64,000 bases of DNA from Akkermansiaceae bacterium UBA2367 (GCA_002344525.1 DDTJ01000075.1:62001-126000), one strand, 5' to 3'; positions 49,134 to 57,094 are shown, counted from the stretch's first letter. The notes: generated from the letters alone by a model not told the origin. Numbers and translations are program-made.

Positions 49134-49810
49134 GCATCGCCGACAACCTCGCCCAAGTCCGCGCCAACCTCGCCGCCGCCGGGCGCGCTGCCGGGCGCGA
49201 TCCCGCGTCGGTCGCCCTCGTCGCCGTCTCGAAAACTTGGCCCGCCTCCGACGTGGCCGAGGCGGCGGAGGCCGGGCAGCGGGTCTTCGGGGAGAACAAG
49301 GTGCAGGAACTCCTCGCCAAGGCACCCGAAGCGCCCGCCGGGTTGGAATGGCATCTCATCGGGCATTTGCAGAGCAACAAGGTCCGCAAGGTCCTGCCCG
49401 CCTGCGCCCTGATCCACAGCGTCGATTCGGTCGATCTCGCGAGACAGATCAGCCGGGTCGCGGGGGAGCTTGGGAGGCTTGTCAGGGTGCTTCTGCAAGT
49501 GAATGTTGCGAGCGACGAGGCGAAGTTCGGTTTCCCCGTCGCGGTGGTGAGGCGCGAGTTCGCTGCCCTCGCCGCGCTGCCGAATCTGGAAATCCGCGGG
49601 TTCATGACCGTGCCGCCCTACGACGAGGACGTGGAGCGGACGCGTCCGCATTTCGCCGCGCTGCGCCATCTCCGCGACGAACTGGAGCGCGAGCATGGCC
49701 ACGCCCTGCCCGAATTGTCGATGGGCATGAGCCACGACTTTCGCGTCGCCATCGAGGAGGGCGCGACGATGGTGCGCGTAGGGTCTTCGATTTTCGGGCG
49801 GAGGGGGTGA
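49130..49810 (+). CDS. yggS: YggS-family pyridoxal-phosphate homeostasis protein
   Basis: 226 residues from the ATG at 49130. Single-domain PLP-binding barrel of the alanine-racemase type III fold. The cofactor lysine lies in LVAVSKTWP; other landmarks are FGENKVQELLAK, EWHLIGHLQSNKVRKVLP, HSVDSVDLA, LLQVNVASDEAKFGF and LSMGMSHDFRVAIEEGATMVRVGSSIFG. Members buffer PLP and influence amino-acid and vitamin B6 balance; no catalytic reaction is established. Coupled to the GNAT gene by a 4-nt overlap. Confidence 0.93.
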   Translation: MSIADNLAQVRANLAAAGRAAGRDPASVALVAVSKTWPASDVAEAAEAGQRVFGENKVQELLAKAPEAPAGLEWHLIGHLQSNKVRKVLPACALIHSVDSVDLARQISRVAGELGRLVRVLLQVNVASDEAKFGFPVAVVRREFAALAALPNLEIRGFMTVPPYDEDVERTRPHFAALRHLRDELEREHGHALPELSMGMSHDFRVAIEEGATMVRVGSSIFGRRG

Positions 49811-49847
49811 TCCGAGCTTCCGTGGGCCTTCCAACCCGAGTCCCGCC

Positions 49848-50225
49848 TCACGCCCCCAGCACCGCCACCGGATATTGCCGGATCGTCGCATCCCGCGTCA
49901 CCATTACCAGCCCCTCGACCAGCGCTTGTGCGATCAGCAGTCGGTCGAAGGGATCCTCGTGCAGCGGCGGCAGGGTCAGCGACTTCGCCGCGTGTTCGAC
50001 GGTGACGGTGAGCGGGCTGAAGCCATCGGCGACGAGGACGTCGGCGAAGTCGTGCGGCATCAGGAGCTTGCCTTTGCGGATCTTCAAGCCCAGCTCCCAG
50101 ACGCTGGCGGCGCTGAAATAGACCTCGTTCGCCGGGTCGGTGATGGCCTCGCGGGCCGCGGGCGCGAGGGAGGTGGGATGGCCCAGCCACCAGACGAGGG
50201 CGCAACTGTCCGCGAGCAACCTCAT
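49848..50225 (-). CDS. PIN-domain toxin (VapC-like)
   Basis: 125 residues from the ATG at 50225. Putative ribonuclease of a toxin-antitoxin pair. The PIN acidic residues are in place: Asp in LLADSCALVWWLG, Glu in AASVWELGLKIRKGK, Asp in DPFDRLLIAQALVEG and a final Asp in LVMVTRDATI. It overlaps the upstream antitoxin stop by 3 nt, the usual order. The WELGLKIRKGKL segment is typical of Phd-associated PIN toxins. The target RNA is not readable from sequence. Confidence 0.9.
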   Translation of the reverse strand: MRLLADSCALVWWLGHPTSLAPAAREAITDPANEVYFSAASVWELGLKIRKGKLLMPHDFADVLVADGFSPLTVTVEHAAKSLTLPPLHEDPFDRLLIAQALVEGLVMVTRDATIRQYPVAVLGA

Positions 50226-50509
50226 TCCGGCGATCCTTCGGCGACCATCAGGGGAGTAGCCGATGCAATGGCATGGTAAAGCGGTGCCGCGATGGACTCG
50301 TCCAGTTCGCCGCCTTCCCAGCAATCGGGGGCCTCCTCGATCTGCCCGGCGAACTGTCCTCCGCAGCGCGCCACGCCGGGAGCGCGGAAGGGAACGAGGC
50401 GAACGAGCGGTTTCCCGGCCTTGGCCAGCACGACCTCCTCGCCCGCGACGACTTCGTCAACCAGTCGGGAAAGGTGGGTTTTAGCTGCTTGGATGTTGAT
50501 CGTTTTCAT
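50222..50509 (-). CDS. Phd/YefM-family antitoxin
   Basis: 95 residues from the ATG at 50509. The N-terminus KTINIQAAKTHLSRLVDEVVAGEEVVLAKAGKPLVRLVP is a textbook Phd/YefM DNA-binding domain. The C-terminal ~50 residues (EEAPDCWEGGELDESIAAPLYHAIASA) should bind the PIN toxin. The stop overlaps the toxin start. A promoter-like pair with an AGACT-N6-AGTCT palindrome over the -10 box lies just upstream, consistent with autoregulation. Confidence 0.9.
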   Translation of the reverse strand: MKTINIQAAKTHLSRLVDEVVAGEEVVLAKAGKPLVRLVPFRAPGVARCGGQFAGQIEEAPDCWEGGELDESIAAPLYHAIASATPLMVAEGSPE

Positions 50510-50522
50510 CGGAAGCAAAACT

Positions 50523-50551
50523 AGACTAAACCAAGTCTGGTCTGTTTTCAA
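50523..50551 (-). promoter_or_regulatory. Promoter with operator-like palindrome for the Phd/PIN operon
   Basis: On the minus strand TTGAAA (50546-50551), 17 nt, TAGTCT (50523-50528). The palindrome AGACT-N6-AGTCT (50523-50538) covers the -10 box and is a plausible binding site for the Phd-type antitoxin. 13 nt separate the -10 box from the ATG. Confidence 0.5.
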
Positions 50552-50562
50552 GTTGCGTTTTG

Positions 50563-51531
50563 TCACTGCCTTTTTCTTTTCCCGGCCCGCCATCCGTCCG
50601 CGACCACGGCGGCGATGATGACCAGACCGGTCACGAGCAGCTTCACCGGTTCGGAGGCGCCGATCTGGTTGAGGCCGGCGCCGAGGGTGGCGATGATGAG
50701 AACCCCGAGGAAACTGCCGACGACGGAGCCCCGTCCGCCCATCAGGCTGGTGCCACCGACGACCACGGCGGCGATGGCGGAAAGCTCGAACCCGGTTCCG
50801 GCGTTCGGATCGACCGCTCCCATCTTCGAGCTGTCGAAGGCGGCGGCGAGCGCGGCGAGGGCGCCAGCGATGACGAAGACGGCGACGCGGACGGGGCGGG
50901 TGCGGATGCCCGAGTAGGTCGCGGCCTCCTCGTTCGCCCCGACGACGAGGACGTGGCGTCCGAAGACGGTGCGACGCAGGACGAACTGTCCCGCCGCGAC
51001 GAGGAGCACGGCGACAAGGATGGCGGGGGAGAGGCCGAGGCCGGGGAGCGGCGCGCCGAGCCATTCGACCGGCTTGCCGAGGTAGCGCGTCTGCGATCCG
51101 GTGGCGAGGTAGGCGAGGCCGCGGGCGATCTGCATCATGCCGAGGGTGACGATGAAGCTGGGCACGCCGAAGCGCACGGTGACGAAGCCGTTGGCCCATC
51201 CGCAGGCCGCCCCGGCGAGCGTGGCGATGGGGAGGGCGAGGGGGAGGGGCAGCTTCGCGTCGGCCATGGCGAGGCCGAGGACGGCTCCGGCGAAGGCCAT
51301 CGTCGAACCGACGGAGAGATCGATCCCGCCGGTGAGGATGACGAAGGTCATGCCCACGGCGAGCACGGTGAGGGCGGGGACTTGGTTCGCGATCTGTTGG
51401 AAGGTGGCGGCGGAGAGGAAATTCCTCCCGAGGAGGCCGAAGATGAGGACGAGGCCCGCGAGCACGCCGACGAGGCCGAACGATTCCCCGAGGCGGAGTC
51501 CGAAGCGAGGGCGGGGAGGCGCGGAGCTCAT
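50563..51531 (-). CDS. Sugar ABC transporter permease, RbsC-type
   Basis: 322 residues, nearly all hydrophobic, with eight to ten membrane helices. Family segments: VPALTVLAVGMTFVILTGGIDLSVGS, AGAACGWANGFVTVRFGVPSFIVTLGMM, ARGLAYLATG, VVGANEEAATYSGIRTRPVRV and AAVVVGGTSLMGGRGSVVGSFLGVLII. The GIDLSVGS and EAA-like NEEAATYSG loops are diagnostic of BPD_transp_2/RbsC permeases. Its start overlaps the stop of the binding-protein gene upstream by 4 nt. The partner ATPase is not here; the RbsA-type gene at 34816-36354 is the likely one. Confidence 0.93.
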   Translation of the reverse strand: MSSAPPRPRFGLRLGESFGLVGVLAGLVLIFGLLGRNFLSAATFQQIANQVPALTVLAVGMTFVILTGGIDLSVGSTMAFAGAVLGLAMADAKLPLPLALPIATLAGAACGWANGFVTVRFGVPSFIVTLGMMQIARGLAYLATGSQTRYLGKPVEWLGAPLPGLGLSPAILVAVLLVAAGQFVLRRTVFGRHVLVVGANEEAATYSGIRTRPVRVAVFVIAGALAALAAAFDSSKMGAVDPNAGTGFELSAIAAVVVGGTSLMGGRGSVVGSFLGVLIIATLGAGLNQIGASEPVKLLVTGLVIIAAVVADGWRAGKRKRQ

Positions 51532-52472
51532 GGCAGTTGCGCCTTGGTCACGAGATCGACGGGCGTCTTGCGGTCTTCAGGCGCGGTTTCGCCTTTCAGG
51601 ATGGACAGGGCCGCCTCGATCCCGTAGACGGCGAGCCGGTCGCCGTGCTGGTCGGCGGTGGCGAGGACGCGTCCGTCGCGGATGAGGTCCCGTACCGCGC
51701 TGATGTTGTCAAAGCCGACGAGGCGCACCTGCCCCTCCTTTCCGCCCGCCTTCACCGCGGCGGCGGCGCCGAGGGCCATGCTGTCGTTGCTCGCGAGGAT
51801 GGCGGCGAGGTCGGGATGGCTCGTGAGGATGGCGGCGGTGACGGCGTTGGCTTTCTCCATCTCCCACGAGGCGCTTTGCACGGAGACGACGTCGGCCCCG
51901 GCGACCTGCATCGCCTCCTCGAAGCCGGCGCGGCGTTGTTGGGCGTTGAAGGCGGTGGGGACGCCCTCGAGGATGGCGACTTTGGCTCCGGGCTGGAGCT
52001 GCTTGGCCAGTTCTTCGCCGACGAGGCGGGCACCTTCGCGGTTGTCGGGTCCGACGAAGGGGATGGCGGCCCCGGCTTGGGCGAGCACCTCGTGGTCGAG
52101 ACGGTTGTCGATGTTCACCACGACGATGCCGGCGTCCTGAGCGCGTTTCAGCACGGGGACGAGGGCCTTGGAGTCGGCGGGCGCGATGACGATGGCCTCG
52201 ACGCCCCGGGCGATCATCTGCTCGACGAGGGCGACCTGCTGGGCGAGGTCGGTCTCGTTGCGGATGCCGTTGACGACGAGGTCGAAGGCGTCTGCGTTCT
52301 GCGTTTGATAGGCTTCGGCACCTTCGGCCATGGTTTTGAAAAACTCGTTGGCGAGCGACTTCATGACGAGGGCGACCTCGGGTTTGCCGGGCGTCTTGGG
52401 GTCGCTCTTGCAGGAGACGAAACAGGCGAGGGCGATGGCCGCGAGGAGGTGGGGGAGGACGGGGATTCTCAT
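51528..52472 (-). CDS. Sugar ABC transporter substrate-binding lipoprotein, RbsB-type
   Basis: 314 residues. N-terminus MRIPVLPHLLAAIALACFVSC is a lipoprotein signal with the lipobox cysteine at about residue 21, anchoring the mature protein outside the cytoplasm. Periplasmic-binding fold type I: EVALVMKSLANEFFKTMAEGAEAYQ, QQVALVEQMIARGVEAIVIAPADSKAL, VVVNIDNRLD, IPFVGPDNREGARLVGEEL, AAILASNDSMALGAAAAVKAGG and VRLVGFDNISAVRDLIRDGRVLATADQHG. Close to ribose/simple-sugar binding proteins. It overlaps the permease by 4 nt and is the first gene of that unit. The sugar is not determined. Confidence 0.93.
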   Translation of the reverse strand: MRIPVLPHLLAAIALACFVSCKSDPKTPGKPEVALVMKSLANEFFKTMAEGAEAYQTQNADAFDLVVNGIRNETDLAQQVALVEQMIARGVEAIVIAPADSKALVPVLKRAQDAGIVVVNIDNRLDHEVLAQAGAAIPFVGPDNREGARLVGEELAKQLQPGAKVAILEGVPTAFNAQQRRAGFEEAMQVAGADVVSVQSASWEMEKANAVTAAILTSHPDLAAILASNDSMALGAAAAVKAGGKEGQVRLVGFDNISAVRDLIRDGRVLATADQHGDRLAVYGIEAALSILKGETAPEDRKTPVDLVTKAQLP

Positions 52473-52533
52473 GGGGGCGGGGGAATGGTGGCAAAAGCGG
52501 AGGCCCGACGCGAGTCTTTTTTCGGGGCGCGTT

Positions 52534-52956
52534 TCACGCTTCCCCTCGGAAGACCTTCGCGAGATAGGCGCGAAAGGAGGGCGCGAAGAACTCCTCGTCC
52601 GAGCCGAAGCACTCGTAGCGGTAGATCGAGGGGCTGTGTCCGAGCGAGAGCAGATAGAAATGCGTCGCGCTTTCCCCGAAGCGGAGCCAAGGATGGGAGC
52701 AGGCGCAGTCGTCGTCGAGGAATTCCCAACGCGCGAGGGGCAGCACCGGCCAGATCAGCCCACGCGCCGCCTCAAGCCCGTCGGATTGGGCGAGGTAAGA
52801 GCGGATTTCCTCGGGGATGTCGGTGCCGTGCCCGCGCTCCCAATCCTCAAGGCGGTCGGACGGCACAGGCGGGAAGAAGGAGGCGTCGATCTTCGCGGCG
52901 CGGGCCTCGGGGCCCTCGGTGAGGGCGATGATGTCGGCTTTCCAAGACGGGAGCAT
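52534..52956 (-). CDS. SMI1/KNR4-like protein
   Basis: 140 residues. FPPVPSDRLEDWERGHGTDIPEEIRSYLAQSDGLEAARGLIWPVLPLARWE, then LRFGESATHFYLLSLGHSPSIYRYECFGSDEEFFAPSFRAYLAKVF, follow the SMI1/KNR4 (SUKH) pattern: an opening helix pair with the IP..I..YL..SDG motif, then the beta core and a final helix. In bacteria such proteins are often immunity proteins of polymorphic toxin systems or regulatory partners. No toxin gene is adjacent; it lies upstream of the sugar-binding protein on the same strand. Confidence 0.85.
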   Translation of the reverse strand: MLPSWKADIIALTEGPEARAAKIDASFFPPVPSDRLEDWERGHGTDIPEEIRSYLAQSDGLEAARGLIWPVLPLARWEFLDDDCACSHPWLRFGESATHFYLLSLGHSPSIYRYECFGSDEEFFAPSFRAYLAKVFRGEA

Positions 52957-53002
52957 CCCCGTAATTTGCCGACGCGGTGCGGATGCGCAAGGGCGGCGGA
53001 GG

Positions 53003-54799
53003 TCAGCGGTTGAAGCTCAACTGGCCAATCTCGACGAGGGTGCCGTAGACTTTCGTGGTTGCGGAGTGGCCTTCGAGAACGTGGAATTCGTCGAAGAGGG
53101 AGATGCCGTTCGGGGTGCTGTTCCCGAACTCGAGCTGGAAGCGGTATTGAATTCCGTTGAAATCGAGGATCTGGCTTGCGACGGGATTGGCGAGGCGGAC
53201 ATAGTCGGCGTCGGCCCAAGGGTTGTTCAGATCGTTCTGGTTGACCACGTTGATCAGTTCGAAGTCGAAAGCGAAGGAGGCTTTCTGGGAAACCCCGTTC
53301 ATCAGGAAGGTGAGGTCGGTGGAGAAGGAGACGGTGTTCGCTCCAGTGCCCGAGATGATCGTGCCGTTGTAGTAGGTGAGGCCGCCGAGTTCGAACCGCT
53401 CGTCCGAGGTGATCCCGTTGAAGCTGCTGCCTGCGAACTCCAGCGAACTCTGCTTGAGGCTTTCCAGCAGAACGCCGGATGCGAGCTTTTCGCCGGGGAG
53501 GAGGTAGTCGCGTCCCCAAGCGAAGTGGTTGGAGACGCCTCCGGGAAGGAGGCTGGTGATCATGTTGTTCTCCCCGATCGGATTCGAGAAGCTGCCCGCC
53601 ACCGTCCCGGTGATGGAGGCTACCTCGACCCCGAGGGTGCGGAGCGTCGCGGTGCTGGCGAGGTAGTTGGGATCGACGGGCATGGCGCGCGCTTGGACGA
53701 AAGCTCCGGAAGGGTGGCTGTCGCGGTTCAGGGTGAAAGGTCCGGAGTAGGACCTCCAAGGACCGTCGCCGATGCGGTATTCGAGGCGGGAGATCGAGGT
53801 GGAGTTGACATCCGTGAGGGTGACGGTGAGTTCACGGTCGACGAAGAGGCCGAACTTGGGTCGGCTCGGCGTGATCACCGGGGGGAGCAGGCCGACGGGG
53901 AGGGCGGTGTAATTTTGGTCGGCGCGGGGGCTGTTGCGGTAGAGGCTGCTCGTGGCGATGGCTTGGGCGGCGACGACGGATCCGGGGGCGACCCGGATGG
54001 AGCTCGTATAGAGCAGCCAGTTCCCGAAGTTGACGGAGTAGTAGAGATCGGAGGAGCCGACCGGGTTCGGGTTGTGGAGGGAGAGAGGCAGGTCGAAGGA
54101 GGTGATCGGATAGGCCCCGGTGGCTAGGGAGAAACCCGGAGGTGCCAGCAGTGTGGTCGGGCTGGCGGGAGGGGCGGCGGGCAGGGCCGCCGGGGGCGGC
54201 GACGAGTCGGGAATCTCGCCGACGGGGATGTCGGACGGGCCTGAAAGGACCGGGGCGACGGCATCCGTGTAGTCCCACACCCAAGTGCTCTCCCCTGCAT
54301 AGAGGAAGGGCGTTTTCGACTCCGGGCCCTCGGTCTCCGGTCCTGCGGCTGGAAGGGCAGGCGCGGAATCGGAGAGGACGAAGCCCTTGATCCCGCCTCC
54401 TGCGCCGGATTCGACCAGCACGAAGCGCTGGCTCCCCGCCCTCCAGTAGGCTCGCAGACCACCGCGTGCCGCCTCCTCGGCGGTCTGATAGGTGAACGAA
54501 AGGCGCTCGTCGATTTTGGAGCCGCCCAAGCCGGGAAGGCGGGAGGCGTTTGCGAACTTCCGTTTCATCAAGGAGAGGACTTCCTCGGGACTTTCCGCCC
54601 CGGACAGGTCGCCGCCCGAGGCGATGTAGGCAGCGACGCTGCGGTTCAAGGTCTCCACATCGGAGTAAAGCTTCTGCTCACGGGTTTTGCTGACCACATG
54701 CGAGGTCGTGATCGTGCCGATGGTCGCAAGCACGCCGACCATCGCGACGGTGATGAGCATCTCCGCGAGGGAGAATCCACGATGGAGTTGTTGGGACAT
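53003..54799 (-). CDS. Large prepilin-like protein with C-terminal choice-of-anchor-K-type domain
   Basis: 598 residues from the ATG at 54799. The N-terminus MSQQLHRG / FSLAEMLITVAMVGVLATIGTI is a type IV prepilin signal with Glu at +5 (GspG/GspH style). Helix EQKLYSDVETLNRSVAAYIASGGDL follows. A Pro/Ala-rich linker lies near residue 200. About residues 270-390 are beta-rich, with repeated FGNWLLYTSSIRVAPGSVV-like strands. The last ~210 residues (TGTVAGSFSNPIGENNMITSLL, HFAWGRDYLLPGEKL, LTYYNGTIISGTGANTVSFSTDLTF, LINVVNQNDLNNPWADADYVRL) resemble the choice-of-anchor K domain. An adhesive or surface minor-pilin-like role is likely. It stands apart from the Verru_Chthon cassette but shares an ATTGTATTT promoter motif with it. 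Confidence 0.85.
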   Translation of the reverse strand: MSQQLHRGFSLAEMLITVAMVGVLATIGTITTSHVVSKTREQKLYSDVETLNRSVAAYIASGGDLSGAESPEEVLSLMKRKFANASRLPGLGGSKIDERLSFTYQTAEEAARGGLRAYWRAGSQRFVLVESGAGGGIKGFVLSDSAPALPAAGPETEGPESKTPFLYAGESTWVWDYTDAVAPVLSGPSDIPVGEIPDSSPPPAALPAAPPASPTTLLAPPGFSLATGAYPITSFDLPLSLHNPNPVGSSDLYYSVNFGNWLLYTSSIRVAPGSVVAAQAIATSSLYRNSPRADQNYTALPVGLLPPVITPSRPKFGLFVDRELTVTLTDVNSTSISRLEYRIGDGPWRSYSGPFTLNRDSHPSGAFVQARAMPVDPNYLASTATLRTLGVEVASITGTVAGSFSNPIGENNMITSLLPGGVSNHFAWGRDYLLPGEKLASGVLLESLKQSSLEFAGSSFNGITSDERFELGGLTYYNGTIISGTGANTVSFSTDLTFLMNGVSQKASFAFDFELINVVNQNDLNNPWADADYVRLANPVASQILDFNGIQYRFQLEFGNSTPNGISLFDEFHVLEGHSATTKVYGTLVEIGQLSFNR

Positions 54800-54806
54800 T
54801 TGAATA

Positions 54807-54835
54807 TAAATACAATAATTTCCATATCTTATCAA
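54807..54835 (-). promoter_or_regulatory. AT-rich promoter of the large prepilin-like gene
   Basis: On the minus strand TTGATA (54830-54835), 17 nt, TATTTA (54807-54812); 7 nt before the ATG at 54799, and no Shine-Dalgarno sequence. The region is strikingly AT-rich for this genome and contains ATTGTATTT, shared with the Verru_Chthon cassette upstream region. Confidence 0.45.
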
Positions 54836-54927
54836 GAAATACTTTTGTGGATTTTTAAAAAACCGAGACTTGCGTTCAACCGCTGAATTTCCAAGATCTC
54901 CCGGCGACGGCGGAAGCATCGAATCGC

Positions 54928-54958
54928 TTGCGGTTCCGCCGCCTTTGTGGCGTAATAC
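54928..54958 (+). promoter_or_regulatory. Possible promoter of the 178-aa secreted protein gene
   Basis: TTGCGG (54928-54933), a long 19-nt spacer, and TAATAC (54953-54958), only 4 nt before the ATG at 54963. Same TAATAC word as at the toxin-antitoxin operon. Confidence 0.28.
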
Positions 54959-54962
54959 CAGC

Positions 54963-55499
54963 ATGAAACTCCCGTTCGCCTCCGTGTTGGCTATCCTCGC
55001 TATGTTCGCCGCGCCTTCGCTTCGCTCCCAGACGCCGAATCCCGATGGAGAGGAGCCGGGACTCAAGGGATTCTGGGAAGTCGTCACCGTCAGCGGGCGT
55101 TTCGTCGCCCGGCTCGACCAGATCAGCTCGGTGAGCGAGCAGGAGTATCTGATCGACGGGACGGTGCGCGTCTTCGAATGCACCGTGGATACCAATGGTG
55201 GGCAGACGGCGCGTTTCTACTATCTCGAACCGGTCACCGAAGGCTCCTCCATCACGACCGGCAGCGCGACGCTGGAGCGGATCAAGAGCCTCGCCGACAA
55301 AGTCGGGGACAAGACCGGCGTCGGCGATCCCGACGCGGTGGTGACGAAGCACTACCCCGACACCACCCACGCGAAGACCAGCGAATACCGGGTCAAGAAC
55401 AAGGTGACGATCGGCCAGATCTACGACCACATCCGCCGGGTCTGGGCGGAGGAGCGCGGCAATGGAGGGCAGAACCGGCTCGTCATCCGTAATGGTTGA
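54963..55499 (+). CDS. Secreted protein of unknown function
   Basis: 178 residues from the ATG at 54963. Signal peptide MKLPFASVLAILAMFAAPSLRS. The mature protein has an all-beta then helical pattern: GFWEVVTVSGRFVARLDQISSVSEQEYLIDG, RVFECTVDTNGGQTARFYYLEPV, then ATLERIKSLADKVGDKTGVG and NKVTIGQIYDHIRRVWAEE. No cysteine-rich or catalytic motif is seen. I do not recognise the family. It is divergent from the large prepilin-like gene across a 163-nt AT-rich gap, so the two may be co-regulated; an accessory role in surface structures is only a guess. Confidence 0.7.
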   Translation: MKLPFASVLAILAMFAAPSLRSQTPNPDGEEPGLKGFWEVVTVSGRFVARLDQISSVSEQEYLIDGTVRVFECTVDTNGGQTARFYYLEPVTEGSSITTGSATLERIKSLADKVGDKTGVGDPDAVVTKHYPDTTHAKTSEYRVKNKVTIGQIYDHIRRVWAEERGNGGQNRLVIRNG

Positions 55500-55500
55500 G

Positions 55501-55617
55501 GAGTTGAGAGTCGGTAGTTGAGGGTTGAGAGTGGATAGACTCGAAACCGACGAGCTTGGTTGCCGGTGAAGCCGCTCATTTCCTCCCATTCAACTCTCAG
55601 CCCTCGACTCTCAACTC
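55501..55617. repeat. Inverted pair of heptamer arrays (GAGTTGA type)
   Basis: Left arm 55501-55535 has five 7-nt words (GAGTTGA, GAGTCGG and variants); right arm 55590-55617 has four (reverse complement). They match throughout except that the left arm has one extra 7-nt word. The arms flank a 54-nt spacer and fill the gap between the secreted protein stop and the aldo/keto reductase ATG at 55620. Confidence 0.85.
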
Positions 55618-55619
55618 CC

Positions 55620-56654
55620 ATGAAATACAAAGAGATTCCCCACACCGACCTGCGCGTCAGCCTCATCGGCCTCGGCACGATGACTTGGGGCGAGCAGAAC
55701 ACCGAGGCCGAGGGGCACGGGCAGATGGACTACGCCTTGGAGCGGGGCGTGAATTTCTTCGACACCGCCGAGATGTATCCGGTGCCTCCGCGCCCCGAGA
55801 CCTGCCACGAGACCGAGCGCATCATCGGCACCTGGTTCGCCGCGCGGGGGACGCGCGACCGGGTGATCCTCGCGACCAAGGCCGTCGGCCCCGGCCCCCA
55901 CGTCACCCATGTGCGCGAGGGCAACCGCCACGACCGCGCCAACCTCGCCGCCGCGCTGGATGGCAGTCTGCGGCGTCTACAAACCGACTACATCGACCTC
56001 TACCAGCTCCACTGGCCGGACCGCCCCGTGCCCCTCTTCGGCAAGCGCGACTACGTGCCGACGACCCAGGAGAGTGTACCCATCGAGGAGACCCTGTCCA
56101 TCCTCGCCGACTTCGTCGCGCAGGGGAAGGTGCGCCACATCGGGCTTTCCAACGAGACCCCGTGGGGGACGATGCGCTTCCTCGAGCTCGCGCGGGATGG
56201 GAGGCTGCCCCGTACGGTCACGATCCAGAACTCCTACAACCTGCTGAACCGCACATTCGACGGCGGCCTCTCTGAGATCTGCCACGAAGAGGGGCTGCGC
56301 CTACTCGCCTATTCGCCGCTCGCTTTTGGGCGTTTGTCAGGCAAATACCGGGGTGGGCGGCGTCCCGAGGGTGCGAGGCTGACCTTGTTCGAGCGCTTCG
56401 CCCGCTACAGCGGCCCCAACGCCGACGCGGCCATCGAGGAGTATGCGAAGATCGCGGACGAATCCGGGCTCGACTTCGCCCAGATGAGCCTCGCTTGGAT
56501 CAACCAGCGCCCCCACGTCGCGAGCAACCTGATCGGGGCGACGACGATGGAGCAACTGAAGTCGAATATCGACAGCGCCGATCTCGATTTGTCCCCGGAC
56601 CTGCTCACCGCGATCGAAGTGGTGCATCGCCGCTATCCGAATCCGTGCCCGTGA
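55620..56654 (+). CDS. Aldo/keto reductase (Tas-like)
   Basis: 344 residues from the ATG at 55620. NAD(P)H-dependent reductase of sugars or aldehydes in a TIM barrel. Catalytic tetrad: Asp and Tyr in VNFFDTAEMYPVPPRPET, Lys in VILATKAVGPG, His in YQLHWPDRP. Other landmarks: VSLIGLGTMTWGEQNTEAE, GKVRHIGLSNETPWG, YSPLAFGRLSGKYRGG and IGATTMEQLKSNIDSADL (cofactor phosphate loop). The PVPPRPETCHETERIIG loop is characteristic of the Tas/YghZ-related branch. The ATG sits 2 nt after a heptamer array. The function in this sugar-rich region is not fixed. Confidence 0.92.
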   Translation: MKYKEIPHTDLRVSLIGLGTMTWGEQNTEAEGHGQMDYALERGVNFFDTAEMYPVPPRPETCHETERIIGTWFAARGTRDRVILATKAVGPGPHVTHVREGNRHDRANLAAALDGSLRRLQTDYIDLYQLHWPDRPVPLFGKRDYVPTTQESVPIEETLSILADFVAQGKVRHIGLSNETPWGTMRFLELARDGRLPRTVTIQNSYNLLNRTFDGGLSEICHEEGLRLLAYSPLAFGRLSGKYRGGRRPEGARLTLFERFARYSGPNADAAIEEYAKIADESGLDFAQMSLAWINQRPHVASNLIGATTMEQLKSNIDSADLDLSPDLLTAIEVVHRRYPNPCP

Positions 56655-56779
56655 GGGGCGCGGAGCCGCCGTAAAAGGTGAAAGGTCACAGAAAGCGGCG
56701 CGATGCGCCGGAAGAAGTGGGGAGAGCGGGCGCTTCTGCCCGAAACTGGACCGAAGGCAGCGGAAAAACCTCGAACAAC

Positions 56780-56817
56780 GCGTCAGCGTTGTAGCCGACC
56801 TCAGTGAGGCCGGATCG
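56780..56817. repeat. Dispersed palindromic repeat, copy 2
   Basis: 35 of 38 bases equal to 40653-40690, same orientation. Core CCGACCTCA-N-TGAGGCCGG forms a near-perfect stem. Two copies in 64 kb imply many in the genome. Confidence 0.75.
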
Positions 56818-56896
56818 CAGCGGGGGGCATCCTGCGGATCGAGACTTCATGGGCGGCTTCCGCCTCCTCCTCGAAACGCAGTAACCGCCTTCCCAC

Positions 56897-56984
56897 AAAG
56901 TAGCCCAGGTTTTCGCTCCGCGTAACCTGGGTCCACCGGGTTTGGGAACCCCGGCTTAGCCGGAGGCAAAAGCCGAGCTACTTT
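56897..56984. repeat. Head-to-head hairpin pair (AAAGTAGC...GCTACTTT)
   Basis: The left 35 nt (from 56897) and the reverse complement of the right 35 nt (ending 56984) share AAAGTAGC and about 26 of 35 positions. Each arm is itself a hairpin: CCCAGGTT (56904-56911) with AACCTGGG (56924-56931) on the left, GGCTT/AAGCC on the right. The structure is a palindrome of palindromes. Confidence 0.7.
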
Positions 56985-57094
56985 CCCGCCCACGACGGCT
57001 CGGCGGGGACGCTTCGCCCCACCTGTCCACTTTGCTGGAAACGCGCCATGGGGAGAAGCTCCCGCGATTTTCTCTACCATGTCGCAGTGACTGC

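Larger units (their letters stand above)
56655..57094. other. 440-bp intergenic region with palindromic repeats
   Basis: No credible gene. It contains the second copy of the 38-nt dispersed palindromic repeat (56780-56817) and a head-to-head pair of hairpin-forming arms (56897-56984). The rest shows nothing I can recognise. It separates the aldo/keto reductase from the convergent ABC-2 genes. Confidence 0.65.
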
